A DNA stretch of 64,000 nt from Halovenus marina (GTDB lineage Archaea > Halobacteriota > Halobacteria > Halobacteriales > Haloarculaceae), in the NCBI RefSeq assembly GCF_051414115.1, contig NZ_JBLKNZ010000001.1, positions 1 through 64,000 on the forward strand, read 5' to 3'. A model generated the notes under the pieces. That model searched no databases and was not told where the DNA came from. It saw nothing but the letters and a program-made list of their open reading frames with translations. The stretch's first letter is position 1, and every line of letters starts with the position of its first letter. Below are positions 26,245-34,891 of the stretch, piece after piece. The position numbers were made by a program, and so were the translations under genes.

Positions 26245-26337
26245 TCGGCGTCCCGGACCGTTCTCTCGCGAAGACTTGTTCCTCACTCGGACTGGCGGAT
26301 CTTGTACGGACTACAGCATCAGGAGACTGCCCGAAAC

Positions 26338-26589
26338 TCACGCGTTTTCCGTCGACTGCTCCGACGGGGGATGGACAAAGAGTGCATCCGTGACCATCAC
26401 TGCGGCGACTGTCGACCCGACCCCGACCGCGTGATAGAACGGGACCGCGAGCAGGGCATGAAGCGCGAACGGAACGGCAAGCACCAGCGGGATCAACCCC
26501 AACACGAGGTCGTGTCTGGACAGCCCCCTGAACGTCTGGAGTAGCTGTTCCAGTCGACGGTTGTGTCGTGGTTTGCGACTGACTGCCAT
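26338..26589 (-). CDS. Small membrane protein
   Basis: 83 residues: basic N-terminus (SRKPRHNRRLEQLL), then two hydrophobic stretches (about 28-48 and 52-70) and a short polar tail. The GLSRHDLVLGLIPLVLAVPFALHALLAVP pattern recurs in halophile proteins of unknown role. Upstream the DNA is unusually AT-rich, consistent with a promoter at about 26600-26650. It converges with maeB. Confidence 0.72.
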   Translation of the reverse strand: MAVSRKPRHNRRLEQLLQTFRGLSRHDLVLGLIPLVLAVPFALHALLAVPFYHAVGVGSTVAAVMVTDALFVHPPSEQSTENA

Positions 26590-26820
26590 TAGTGCTCACC
26601 TCCTGTCTGATCTGACGAAGAAATTCAATATAAAATTTACCCAAGTTACGTTCTACAAACATACTACAACTCTATCTTGAACACAGTAGGTACTTTTATG
26701 GATAGTTTTTACAGGTTATAGAAATATAGCGTCACTCGCGGAGGGACTGTTCGTCGAGGGGACTCTGGTCGTCGCCATGAAAGACAGAGCGTGCAGAACG
26801 ACGCGGCTCCTTGGCTACGT

Positions 26821-27441
26821 TCAGTCTCCAGCAGTTCGGTCAGACCGGGACGGCGGCGGGATCCGCTCTTCTGTCGCGGGTGCTTCCGGGAGCAGACAGC
26901 GGTCGGGTTCTTCGTTGACGTGTGCGAACTCGCTGGGTGCGTTCGCGAGCGGGTGTGCGGGGTTGCGGTCGCTGTTGATCCGAGCGGCACGAACGTCGGC
27001 GAAGCCGTGCAGTCGCGCCCGGATCCCCCGCCAGTGCAGGCCGGTCGAGTTCGGGACAGTCACCGAGTGTGTGTCGTCGAAGCGGGCGTCCTGTGCGGCG
27101 AGCACCGAGGCGTTGACGTTCGCCGCCAGGTCGTCGTGGTCGATGAGCACGCCCACGTTCGCGCGCTCGGGCGACCTGGCCGCGAGGACGTCGAGTCCGA
27201 GATGGAGCGCCCGATACTCGGCGACGTTGTTGTCCGGTGATTCGTTCGGCACCGACACGCGGGCGACTCGCTTGCCGTCGCGTGTCTCGATGACGGCACC
27301 CAGCCCACCGCCGGAGTCTCTGAACGACCCGTCTGTCGCCAGATAGAAATCCCGGTGGTGGGTGCGTGGTGGGTGCGCGATATGGGGAGTCGGTGCCTCA
27401 TCAAACAGGTCTCGAAGCGTCGGCCGGCCGTATGCGGCCAT
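26821..27441 (-). CDS. rnhA: Ribonuclease HI
   Basis: 206 residues from the ATG giving MAAYGRPTLRDLF. Degrades RNA in RNA-DNA hybrids. The catalytic acids are visible: Asp in LATDGSFRDSGGG, Glu in NNVAEYRALHLGLD, Asp in GVLIDHDDL, and a final Asp in INSDRNPAHPLAN. An N-terminal 30-residue extension and an acidic/proline-rich C-terminal tail frame the core, as in halophile type-1 enzymes. The 230 bp between its stop and the next gene are noncoding, AT-rich in the half near 26600-26730. Confidence 0.9.
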   Translation of the reverse strand: MAAYGRPTLRDLFDEAPTPHIAHPPRTHHRDFYLATDGSFRDSGGGLGAVIETRDGKRVARVSVPNESPDNNVAEYRALHLGLDVLAARSPERANVGVLIDHDDLAANVNASVLAAQDARFDDTHSVTVPNSTGLHWRGIRARLHGFADVRAARINSDRNPAHPLANAPSEFAHVNEEPDRCLLPEAPATEERIPPPSRSDRTAGD

Positions 27442-27514
27442 ACTCCAATTTGGACCCCGACCATGATAAAGATATGGTGCCATTCGAGTGCCCTCGCTCG
27501 CTTTCGGCCCCTGC

Positions 27515-27937
27515 TCACCGATTGTCGCGGATCGCCTCTGCGACCGCTTTCATCTCGTCTTCGTCGAGGTCGACCCCCTCGAAGAGCGCGTGGATCGGCC
27601 CGACGCCGTCGTCCTCGAACCGGGGGATGATGTGCCAGTGGACGTGGGGCACCTCCTGTCCTGCTGCGGGGCCGTTGTTGACCGCTACCGTCGTCGCGTC
27701 GGCGTCGACCGCCGCCTCGACTGCTGCGGTGATTTCCGGGAGTACGCCGAAGACGTCGGCGGCGACGTCTCCGGGCATCTCGTTCAGTCGTTCGTAGGGT
27801 TCCTTCGGAATGACGAGCGTGTGTCCCGGCGCGAGCGGATTCGCGTCGAGAAAGGCGTAGGTGGTCTCGTCCTCGTAGACGGTGTAACTCGGAATTTCGC
27901 CGTCGACGATTCGCGTGAACAGTGTCTCGTCGCTCAT
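27515..27937 (-). CDS. HIT-family nucleotide hydrolase/transferase
   Basis: 140 residues from ATG 27937 (a TTG two codons upstream is also in frame). The histidine triad HVHWHIIP is complete and the N-terminal FTRIVDGEIPSYTVYEDE is the usual HIT start. Members cleave adenosine phosphoramidates or dinucleotides. It lies 51 bp after tatC on the same strand. Confidence 0.93.
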   Translation of the reverse strand: MSDETLFTRIVDGEIPSYTVYEDETTYAFLDANPLAPGHTLVIPKEPYERLNEMPGDVAADVFGVLPEITAAVEAAVDADATTVAVNNGPAAGQEVPHVHWHIIPRFEDDGVGPIHALFEGVDLDEDEMKAVAEAIRDNR

Positions 27938-27988
27938 ATCCAAACGCTCGGACGGTGGACAAATGAACGTTTCTCCGTCGCGACCTCG

Positions 27989-29419
27989 TCACCTGTTCGT
28001 CCAGCGCAACACGAGCAGCGTCCCCTCGAACAGAACGATCATCGTGGCCGCGACGAGGAACGGCGCCATCCCGGTCGGATCGGGGCTAAAGAGAAATGCG
28101 ATCCCGCCGAAACTCGCCCAGAACAGCAAGCGGCGCTGTTCGAGCCATCTTCGAGTTGTGACGCCCATCATGATCGCGAGCATGATGAACAGCGGTATCT
28201 GGAAGATGGCAGCGAACAGCCCCATCATCAGCAGGATGAGGTCGAAGGTCTCTGTCAGCCCGAAGGCGATGTTCGCGACCGGTTCCGAGTACGCCAGAAA
28301 GTACGTGAAGATGAAGGGTAAGACCAGAAAGTACGCGAAGGCGACGCCAACGAGCGCCAGCACGAGGCTCGTCGGCACCGACGCGAGATAGTATCGCCGC
28401 TCGTGGGGATACAGCCCCGGACGCATGAACAGATACGTCTGATAGACGAAGGCGGGGAGCGCGATGATAAATCCGGCGAGCGAGGCGACTTTCAGTCGGG
28501 CGAAGATAAGGCCGAGCGGGTGATAGACGCGCGGGCAGGCATCGCCCTGTGCGACGCCCCCGGCACACTGCTCGGGGCTGCCCGGCAGGAACGAGTACCA
28601 CAGCGTGTTGATGAGCCAATCGGCGATCGGAAACGTGATCAGGCTCACCCCTGCCATGATGACGATCACGACCCCCAGTCGCTTTATCATCTCCTCGATG
28701 TGCTCGGTCAGGGGCATCTCCTCGTCGTCCGGCGCGCCCTCGAACATCTCCGAGTCACCGCTCGGCACCGGATCCTTGGCAGTCTCGACCGCGCTCGCTA
28801 TCTGCTCCTCTGTTTGTTCCATCGCTGTCCGTTTTTCTGTCTGTTCGCCTTTTGCTGTGCTCTCCTGTGCCGCCGCTGGCGTTGCACCTGCCTGTCGCTT
28901 CTGCGTGCCGACTGGTCGCTCGTCTAGGTCGTCGTCTCCGTTCGGTTCGTTTTCGCTGTTCGTCGCAGTCTCCGCCGTGGCATCTCCCTCCGTTTCGTCT
29001 GCGGCCCCGCTGTCGGCACCGTCACGCTCCCCGGCGTCGGAGCCGCCGCCGCTGGCCGGACCGCGGGCGACCGACTCGGGCGCGCCGTGGGCGCGATTCG
29101 CCTTGCTTCGCTGACGCCGCTTCGGTGAGTCGTCGAACCGTCCACCTTCGTCGCCCGGCTCGGCCGTGTCAGGCGAGTCCTCGCTGTCGTCCGTCTCGGT
29201 TGCTCTCGTGTGTTCCTCGTCAGCGTCGTGTTGTCCGTCCTCAGCGTCGTGCTGCTCCCCGTCAGCGCGGTCCTCGTCGGGTACTGGATCCTCGCCGGAC
29301 CGCCCGTCGTCGGTTGGTGTGTCCCCGTCTCGTGTGTCCGTTTTGCGGGGATTCTCCTGCCGGTTGCCGTCGCTGTGGCGGTCGGCGTCTCCCTCGTCGG
29401 GGCCGTCCCCGGCTGTCAT
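27989..29419 (-). CDS. tatC1: Tat translocase subunit TatCo with long acidic N-terminal extension
   Basis: 476 residues if the ATG at 29419 is used. The last 250 residues are a complete TatC: six transmembrane helices, LTEHIEEMIKRL at the cytoplasmic start, FMRPGLYPHERRYY, and FLFSPDPTG near the end. TatC recognises twin-arginine signals and exports folded proteins, the main secretion route in halophiles. The first 199 residues are Asp/Glu/Thr/Gly-rich and probably disordered. An ATG at 28822 would give a normal 277-residue TatC, so the extension needs testing. It is divergent from TatCt. Confidence 0.9.
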   Translation of the reverse strand: MTAGDGPDEGDADRHSDGNRQENPRKTDTRDGDTPTDDGRSGEDPVPDEDRADGEQHDAEDGQHDADEEHTRATETDDSEDSPDTAEPGDEGGRFDDSPKRRQRSKANRAHGAPESVARGPASGGGSDAGERDGADSGAADETEGDATAETATNSENEPNGDDDLDERPVGTQKRQAGATPAAAQESTAKGEQTEKRTAMEQTEEQIASAVETAKDPVPSGDSEMFEGAPDDEEMPLTEHIEEMIKRLGVVIVIMAGVSLITFPIADWLINTLWYSFLPGSPEQCAGGVAQGDACPRVYHPLGLIFARLKVASLAGFIIALPAFVYQTYLFMRPGLYPHERRYYLASVPTSLVLALVGVAFAYFLVLPFIFTYFLAYSEPVANIAFGLTETFDLILLMMGLFAAIFQIPLFIMLAIMMGVTTRRWLEQRRLLFWASFGGIAFLFSPDPTGMAPFLVAATMIVLFEGTLLVLRWTNR

Positions 29420-29529
29420 CGGACGCCCGTTTGTCGCCCCCTCTTGTAAGCCTTCTCTGTCGGTCCGACGGCCGAGCAACAGTCTAGCATGAATAGATTG
29501 ATAACCACAAGTCAGCAAGACCGGGGTAG

Positions 29530-31734
29530 ATGTCGGGCGTACTCGACAGCGACGCGGCACGAACCCTCGCAGATGGCCGTGCGACTGTGGGGTCGATGCT
29601 TTCGTCCGCCCAGTCACATCTCAAGAAGGTGTTTCTGGTCTTTGTAGCGGTGATGATGGGGTCTATCTGGGCACTCCGCGCGTTCGTCTGGGACCGCCTG
29701 AAGGAGGATCTGGTCTACCGTCAGATGAGCGATAGTCTCAGGGAATCGACCGAGATCATCGCCGTTACCCCCTTCGATGTCATTCTCCTGCAGGTCAAGA
29801 TCGGGTTGATCATCGGTGTTCTCGCGTCACTGCCCGTTCTCATCTACGTGAGCCGTGACGCACTCCGAGCGCGCGGCTACTGGCCGTCGGGAGTCCCGCG
29901 ATGGAAGATCTGGGGCTTTCTGATCGCGATTGCGTTGTTGTTTGTCGGCGGTAGCTCGTACGCGTACTTTCTGTTCTTTCCGATCATGTTCGAGTTTCTC
30001 GCGGGCAACGCCGTTCAGGTCGGCTTCTCACCGACGTGGTCGATCGTCATGTGGACCGAGTTCATCTTCTTTTTGGGGATGTCCTTCGGCGTCGCGGCAC
30101 AGCTCCCGCTCGCGATGAGTTCTGCTGCTCGGACGGGCGTCGTCCCCTACGAGACGTTTCGTGACAAGTGGCGCTACGCCGTCGTCGGCATCTTCGTCTT
30201 CGGTGCCGTCTTCTCTCCGCCGGACCCGTTCACGCAGATCATGTGGGGCGTTCCGCTGGTCGCGCTGTACGCTGTCAGTCTCGGCGTGACGAAACTCGCC
30301 GTCCTCTCGAAACGCGCCGGTGAGTCCGTCCCGATCCGATCGGTCGCCCGCGAGTACTGGAATCTGCTCGCCGGGATTGCGGTCCTCTCGGGTGCGGCGA
30401 TCTATCTGTACTTCCTCGAAGGCGGCACCGAACTGTTGAACGAACTGCTCGCCCAGGTCGGCTCTGACTATCGGTTTTCGTCTGGGGAGCAGATCGACCT
30501 GCTCGGACTCTCACCGACTGTCGCTGTCCTCCTCGTGGCCGCGCTCGTCGCTCTGATCTCGGTTGCGCTCTCGCTGTTTTACCTGCGGATCGTCGAACTC
30601 GAACGCATCTCGCGCCAGACGGCTGAAGCCGACGAGGACACGTCGGAACCCGGTGAGCCAGCTGAAATCGACATCGGTGCGATGAGTGCCCGCGCAATCG
30701 AGGCGACTGGCCCGAAGGCGTTCACCGAACTCAGCGAGGAGCGCGCGCTCGAATACGCCGAACAGGCGGTCGAAAACGACAACCCGCAGAAAGCCAAGGC
30801 GATCTTCGACAGCTACGACGAGGCACAGGAGCACATCGCAGAGCAGGAAGCCGAGGCGGAGGCGGAAGCCGAGGCCGAAGACGAGGAGAACGTGATCACC
30901 TCGACCGCCGCTGGCGTCATCGACCCGTTCACCGAGGACGAGACGACCGAAGACGACATCGGTGGCTACTACTACGACATCGCTTTCATCCTCGACTCGC
31001 TCACCTCGCGCGCTATCTGGATCGTCGCGACGTTCATGGTCGTGCTCGCGGGGTCGTTCATGTTCCTGTACACTGGTGGTATCCAGAACATCATCGATGT
31101 GTTCGTTCAGAACATGCCGCCCGGCGTTCGGGACCAGTTCGAGATCGTCACGCTGCATCCGGTTGAGGCGCTCATCTTCATGCTGAAGTTCTCGACGGCG
31201 CTGGCGTTCGTCTCGATCGTTCCGATCGTGCTCTATTTCGCCTGGCCAGCGATCGAACAGCGCGGGGTCGGCAGCGGGAACCGAAACGTGTTGCTCGTCT
31301 GGGCCGGGACGATGCTCGTGGCGCTCGTCGGCGGCAGCCTGCTCGGCTTCCTCTATATCGCCCCGACGATCATCTCCCTGCTCGCAAACGACGTGATCGC
31401 CTCGGACATGATCATCGCCTACCGGATCAGCAGCTTCGGCTGGCTCGTGATCTATCTCACGCTCGGGGTCGGCATCCTCTCGATGATCCCGACTACGATG
31501 GTCCTGTTCTACCGGGGTAACCTCATCTCCTACCGGCGCATGCGAAAAAGCTGGCGCGGCGTGGTACTCGCCTTCTTCGCCGCCGCTGGCCTCCTCTCGC
31601 CCTCCGGCGTCTTCACGATGTTTCTGGTCGCCATCCCCGCCTCGCTCGCCTACGTATTCGGGCTCGGACTGCTGGCGGTCTACCGCCGCCTCTCGCCAAA
31701 CCGGCCGAGACCGACCGGCAAACCCGCCGACTGA
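29530..31734 (+). CDS. tatC2: Tat translocase subunit TatCt, two fused TatC domains
   Basis: 734 residues carrying two TatC domains in tandem (about 25-350 and 480-725) joined by an acidic linker around 370-470. The N-terminal domain shows SAQSHLKKVFLVFVAVMMGS and PPDPFTQ. The C-terminal one shows LFYRGNLISYRRMRKSWRGVV and LLSPSGVFTMF. The fused form is known only from haloarchaea and together with TatCo serves the heavy Tat traffic of this group. The intergenic region of 110 bp holds both promoters (AT-rich ATTGATAACC at about 29498). Confidence 0.94.
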   Translation: MSGVLDSDAARTLADGRATVGSMLSSAQSHLKKVFLVFVAVMMGSIWALRAFVWDRLKEDLVYRQMSDSLRESTEIIAVTPFDVILLQVKIGLIIGVLASLPVLIYVSRDALRARGYWPSGVPRWKIWGFLIAIALLFVGGSSYAYFLFFPIMFEFLAGNAVQVGFSPTWSIVMWTEFIFFLGMSFGVAAQLPLAMSSAARTGVVPYETFRDKWRYAVVGIFVFGAVFSPPDPFTQIMWGVPLVALYAVSLGVTKLAVLSKRAGESVPIRSVAREYWNLLAGIAVLSGAAIYLYFLEGGTELLNELLAQVGSDYRFSSGEQIDLLGLSPTVAVLLVAALVALISVALSLFYLRIVELERISRQTAEADEDTSEPGEPAEIDIGAMSARAIEATGPKAFTELSEERALEYAEQAVENDNPQKAKAIFDSYDEAQEHIAEQEAEAEAEAEAEDEENVITSTAAGVIDPFTEDETTEDDIGGYYYDIAFILDSLTSRAIWIVATFMVVLAGSFMFLYTGGIQNIIDVFVQNMPPGVRDQFEIVTLHPVEALIFMLKFSTALAFVSIVPIVLYFAWPAIEQRGVGSGNRNVLLVWAGTMLVALVGGSLLGFLYIAPTIISLLANDVIASDMIIAYRISSFGWLVIYLTLGVGILSMIPTTMVLFYRGNLISYRRMRKSWRGVVLAFFAAAGLLSPSGVFTMFLVAIPASLAYVFGLGLLAVYRRLSPNRPRPTGKPAD

Positions 31735-31798
31735 ACCGCGTCTCGCGCTTACTCTCACAGATCCACGGCCTTTAGCGTCCGGCGGTCGATGAGGCCGT

Positions 31799-32437
31799 AT
31801 GGACCCATCGAACTGGAAGACGTATCTCGTCACGCAGGCCTCTCGCTCTGCGGGACGGGACACCGTCGAAATCGTCGAGGCGGCGATCGAGGGCGGCGTC
31901 GACGCCGTGCAACTCCGTGAGAAGGACACGACTGCGCGCCACCGATACGAACTCGGCACGCGACTGCGCGAGGTGACCGCCGCGGCCGACGTCCCACTCA
32001 TCGTCAACGACCGGATCGACATCGCGATGGCAATCGACGCCGACGGCGTCCATCTCGGGCAGTCGGATCTGCCGGTCGGCGCCGCCCGGGAGTTGCTCGG
32101 CCCCGACGCCATCATCGGCTGTTCGGCCTCGACGGTCGCAGACGCACAGGCCGCGGCCGCCGACGGCGCGGACTATCTCGGCGTCGGCGCGGTCTATCCG
32201 ACCGACTCGAAAGCCGACATCGACGACGACGAGTTTGCGATCGGCCCCGAACGGATCCGCACGGTCGCGGAGTCGGTATCGGTCCCTGTCGTCGGTATCG
32301 GCGGGATCACCGCAGATAATGCCGATGCAGTCGTCGACGGCGGCGCGGTGGGCGTCGCTGTCATCACCGCGATAACCCAAGCCGACGACCCAGCGCACGC
32401 GACGGCGCAACTCGGGGAGGTGGTCGCTCATGCGTGA
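31799..32437 (+). CDS. thiE: Thiamine-phosphate synthase
   Basis: 212 residues. Joins the pyrimidine and thiazole halves of thiamine. The TIM-barrel signatures VQLREKD, VNDRIDIAMAIDADGVHLGQSDLP and GVGAVYPT are present, with GIGGITADN as the phosphate-binding loop. Its stop overlaps the start of thiM by eight bases, so the two are cotranscribed and translationally linked. Confidence 0.95.
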   Translation: MDPSNWKTYLVTQASRSAGRDTVEIVEAAIEGGVDAVQLREKDTTARHRYELGTRLREVTAAADVPLIVNDRIDIAMAIDADGVHLGQSDLPVGAARELLGPDAIIGCSASTVADAQAAAADGADYLGVGAVYPTDSKADIDDDEFAIGPERIRTVAESVSVPVVGIGGITADNADAVVDGGAVGVAVITAITQADDPAHATAQLGEVVAHA

Positions 32438-33245
32438 CCTCTCCAGTGTTGATCTCGTCGAGACGCTCGACCGCCTCCGCGAAACCGAACCGCTCATCCA
32501 GTACCTCACCAACGAGGTGACGAAAAACGACCTCGCCCAGATCACCCTCCACTGGGGCGGCCTGCCGGTCATGTCCGACGCCCCCGAGGAGTCCGTCGAG
32601 ATGGCGGACCTGGCCTCGGGCATGTTGCTCAACACCGGCCGGATGAGCGACATGAACGTCGAAGCGCTACACAACGCTGGACAGCGCGCGAGCGAGCGCT
32701 CGATTCCGGTCGTACTCGACCCCGTCGGCGCGGGCGCGACGCCGACGCGCATGTCGGTCGCACAGAGTCTCCTCGACAGCGTCGACGTGTCGATCATCAA
32801 GGGCAACTACGGCGAAATCAGCGCACTCGCAGGCAGCGAGGCCGAGGTCAAGGGCGTCGAGTCGGTCGGTGAGTACGAGAGCATCGAAGCGACGGCGCAG
32901 GCGCTCGCGGACGCGACGGGCGCAGTCGTCGTCGCCTCCGGCGTGACTGACGTGGTCGCTGACGCCGACCAGTCCTACGCTATCACCGGCGGCCACGAGA
33001 TGATGGGCGAAATCGTCGGCACTGGCTGTATGCTGGGTGCGACGCTTGCGACCGTCCACGGCGCGACCGAGGACACGCTTCACAGCGCGCTCGCGGGGAC
33101 GATTGCGTTCAACATCGCTGGCGAACGGGCCGCTGACCTGCCGCACAACGGCCCGGCGAGTTATCGCATCAACTTCCTCGATTCCGTCTTCGGCATGCGC
33201 GATGCCAGCGCCTCGGACCTGTCCGTCGCCGACCGCATCGAGTGA
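32430..33245 (+). CDS. thiM: Hydroxyethylthiazole kinase
   Basis: 271 residues. Phosphorylates the thiazole alcohol, a salvage step whose product is the ThiE substrate. VTKNDLAQITLHWGGLPVM at the N-terminus, VVLDPVGAGATPTR, and the ATP/anion motif GTGCMLGATLA are characteristic. The ATG overlaps thiE by eight bases. No thiamine riboswitch-like structure is obvious upstream of thiE. Confidence 0.95.
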   Translation: MRDLSSVDLVETLDRLRETEPLIQYLTNEVTKNDLAQITLHWGGLPVMSDAPEESVEMADLASGMLLNTGRMSDMNVEALHNAGQRASERSIPVVLDPVGAGATPTRMSVAQSLLDSVDVSIIKGNYGEISALAGSEAEVKGVESVGEYESIEATAQALADATGAVVVASGVTDVVADADQSYAITGGHEMMGEIVGTGCMLGATLATVHGATEDTLHSALAGTIAFNIAGERAADLPHNGPASYRINFLDSVFGMRDASASDLSVADRIE

Positions 33246-33356
33246 CTTCGACTCGGACTCCTCCACACCCTGCCGCTAATCTGCGCCTCCTTCGTCTTGA
33301 CCTCGCCTTCGAAACCTATCTGCTTCTGGCTGAAACCTGGTTGTCGTCTTACGGAG

Positions 33357-33947
33357 TTATAGTAGCGGGGTCGTTATCCTGAGCGAGTCATTACACGAAG
33401 GATCGAACGCAACTGGAACTCGATCGGGGAAGTTTGCCGTAGCCGTTTGTAACGTCGCCGTTGTCGTCGTATTCGGCACGGTGAAAGGGAGAATGCCACT
33501 GGCCGCGCCGTCTGGCCGAACAGATACATCAATATCTTCCATCCCGGTAATCGTTGAACCGATTGTGTCGACGACGTTCGGAGTCTGGTAGTGCATCTTA
33601 AAATTGAATCGGTCTACTGTGACGACTTCATCAGCTGTGTTCGTCACTTTGAGTCTGAATACGATGTATTTCTCATCAGATTCAGATTCGTAGCCAATCG
33701 GCGCGTCAGGCGACTCTTTCATCGACGGTTGCGCCCGGGCGTTCCATCGCAAGTCAAGCACTGCCGCTGCCTCTGGTTGCTCCCCATCAACACTGACTTG
33801 GACCGAGGATACGTCGCCGAGACTATTCGAGATCGTACAGTCGTCGACCCGGCCGGGTGTACTCGAACTGTCACCAGCGCATCCAGCTAAGCCACCCGCT
33901 ACTGATACGGTTCCAATTTGCCGAAGTATATCCCGGCGGTTTATCAT
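33357..33947 (-). CDS. Secreted lipoprotein, unknown function
   Basis: 196 residues from the ATG giving MINRRDILRQIG. The Tat-like signal has Arg-Arg at 4-5 and a lipobox Cys at 23 (GGLAGC), so it is expected on the cell surface. The mature part looks like a single beta-sandwich domain with the stretch YIVFRLKVTNTADEVVTVDRFNF, reminiscent of DUF4352-type extracellular domains. The gene has a lower GC content than its neighbours, possibly a sign of transfer or relaxed selection. Confidence 0.82.
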   Translation of the reverse strand: MINRRDILRQIGTVSVAGGLAGCAGDSSSTPGRVDDCTISNSLGDVSSVQVSVDGEQPEAAAVLDLRWNARAQPSMKESPDAPIGYESESDEKYIVFRLKVTNTADEVVTVDRFNFKMHYQTPNVVDTIGSTITGMEDIDVSVRPDGAASGILPFTVPNTTTTATLQTATANFPDRVPVAFDPSCNDSLRITTPLL

Positions 33948-34107
33948 ATGATAGATGGTATCACCTGAAGTTGATAAATTCATCAATTTGCTCAATTATG
34001 TAGAGCATCTTATCTAATGTCGCGTCCGTTCGAAGGATCTCTCAACAGATCTTTCCTGACACGGAACGTCGGTGAGCCTTATTATCCCACGGCACCTCCC
34101 TACTAGT

Positions 34108-34395
34108 ATGCCAGAAGAAGTTCTCTTCAAATCAGAACAGACCCAAGACCGGGCGGAGATTGCCTCCGTCTTGCGCACCGTCGCCGACAACCTGGAGAGC
34201 GGCGACTCGCTCACATTCACGCAGGGGTCGGAGTCGGTCACGATGGATCCGCCCGCGCGCCCGACGTTCGAGGTGAAAGCTGAGCGGGAGGGGCCGACAG
34301 GCGGGCCACACGAGTTGAGCGTCGAACTCGAACTCGAGTGGGACGAACGGGACGAAGGCGAATCGGCCGACGACGCTGATCTCCTCGTCGAATGA
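34108..34395 (+). CDS. Amphi-Trp domain protein
   Basis: 95 residues from the ATG giving MPEEVLFKSEQTQDRAEIAS, the hallmark start of this small halophile-enriched family. TVADNLESGDSLTF is also typical. Function is unknown; it probably binds another protein through its beta sheet. Its stop overlaps the start of the following UspA gene (ATGA), so the two are likely expressed together. Confidence 0.87.
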   Translation: MPEEVLFKSEQTQDRAEIASVLRTVADNLESGDSLTFTQGSESVTMDPPARPTFEVKAEREGPTGGPHELSVELELEWDERDEGESADDADLLVE

Positions 34396-34811
34396 TCTCG
34401 ACAGTACTCGTTCCGATGGACGACTCGGAGATGGCCGAGCGAGCGCTCCGGTTCGCGCTCGACGCGTATCCGGACGCCTCGGTGACGGTACTCCACGCCG
34501 TCGGCGGCCCCTCGCCGATGTTCGGAGACCTGGCTGGAATCGCCATCGAGGACGACATGCAGGCAGCGGGTGAGCGACACGCAGAGGCGATTTTCGACAC
34601 CGCACAGGATATCGCGGCCGAGTACGACCGGGAGGTCGACACCGCCGTCGCCTTCGGCAAACCGGCACGACAGATACTCAACCGCGCCGACCAGTTCGAC
34701 ACGGTCGTACTTGGCAGTCACAGTGGCTCACTCGCAGACCGGCTGTTCGTCGGCAACATCGCGAAAAAGGTGGTGCATCACTCCCCCGTCCCCGTCACGA
34801 CCGTCCGGTAA
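34392..34811 (+). CDS. UspA-family universal stress protein
   Basis: 139 residues. Start MISTVLVPMDDSEMAERAL is the Usp first strand and helix, and the C-terminus carries a nucleotide-loop variant, GSHSGSLADRLFVGNIAKKV, with Asn where a Ser/Thr is usual. Usp proteins bind ATP and modulate stress survival. The ATGA overlap with the amphi-Trp gene links the pair. Confidence 0.92.
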   Translation: MISTVLVPMDDSEMAERALRFALDAYPDASVTVLHAVGGPSPMFGDLAGIAIEDDMQAAGERHAEAIFDTAQDIAAEYDREVDTAVAFGKPARQILNRADQFDTVVLGSHSGSLADRLFVGNIAKKVVHHSPVPVTTVR

Positions 34812-34891
34812 CTGGCCGTTCTCGCGTGCAGTCGCGACATCCGTCTTGTTCCGGCACTTTTTAACTCAGCCATCTGGAAGAGGTGGTATCG

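Noticed and set aside
24241..26286. 681-residue minus-strand frame
   Set aside because: Antisense shadow of maeB, as expected in GC-rich coding DNA; the plus strand has all malic-enzyme motifs.
30511..32115. 534-residue minus-strand frame
   Set aside because: Shadow of TatCt and thiE; composition rich in Arg/Asp/His repeats without any domain.
33246..33356. Thiamine riboswitch near thiE-thiM
   Set aside because: The gap after thiM and the region before thiE show no THI-box-like core sequences.
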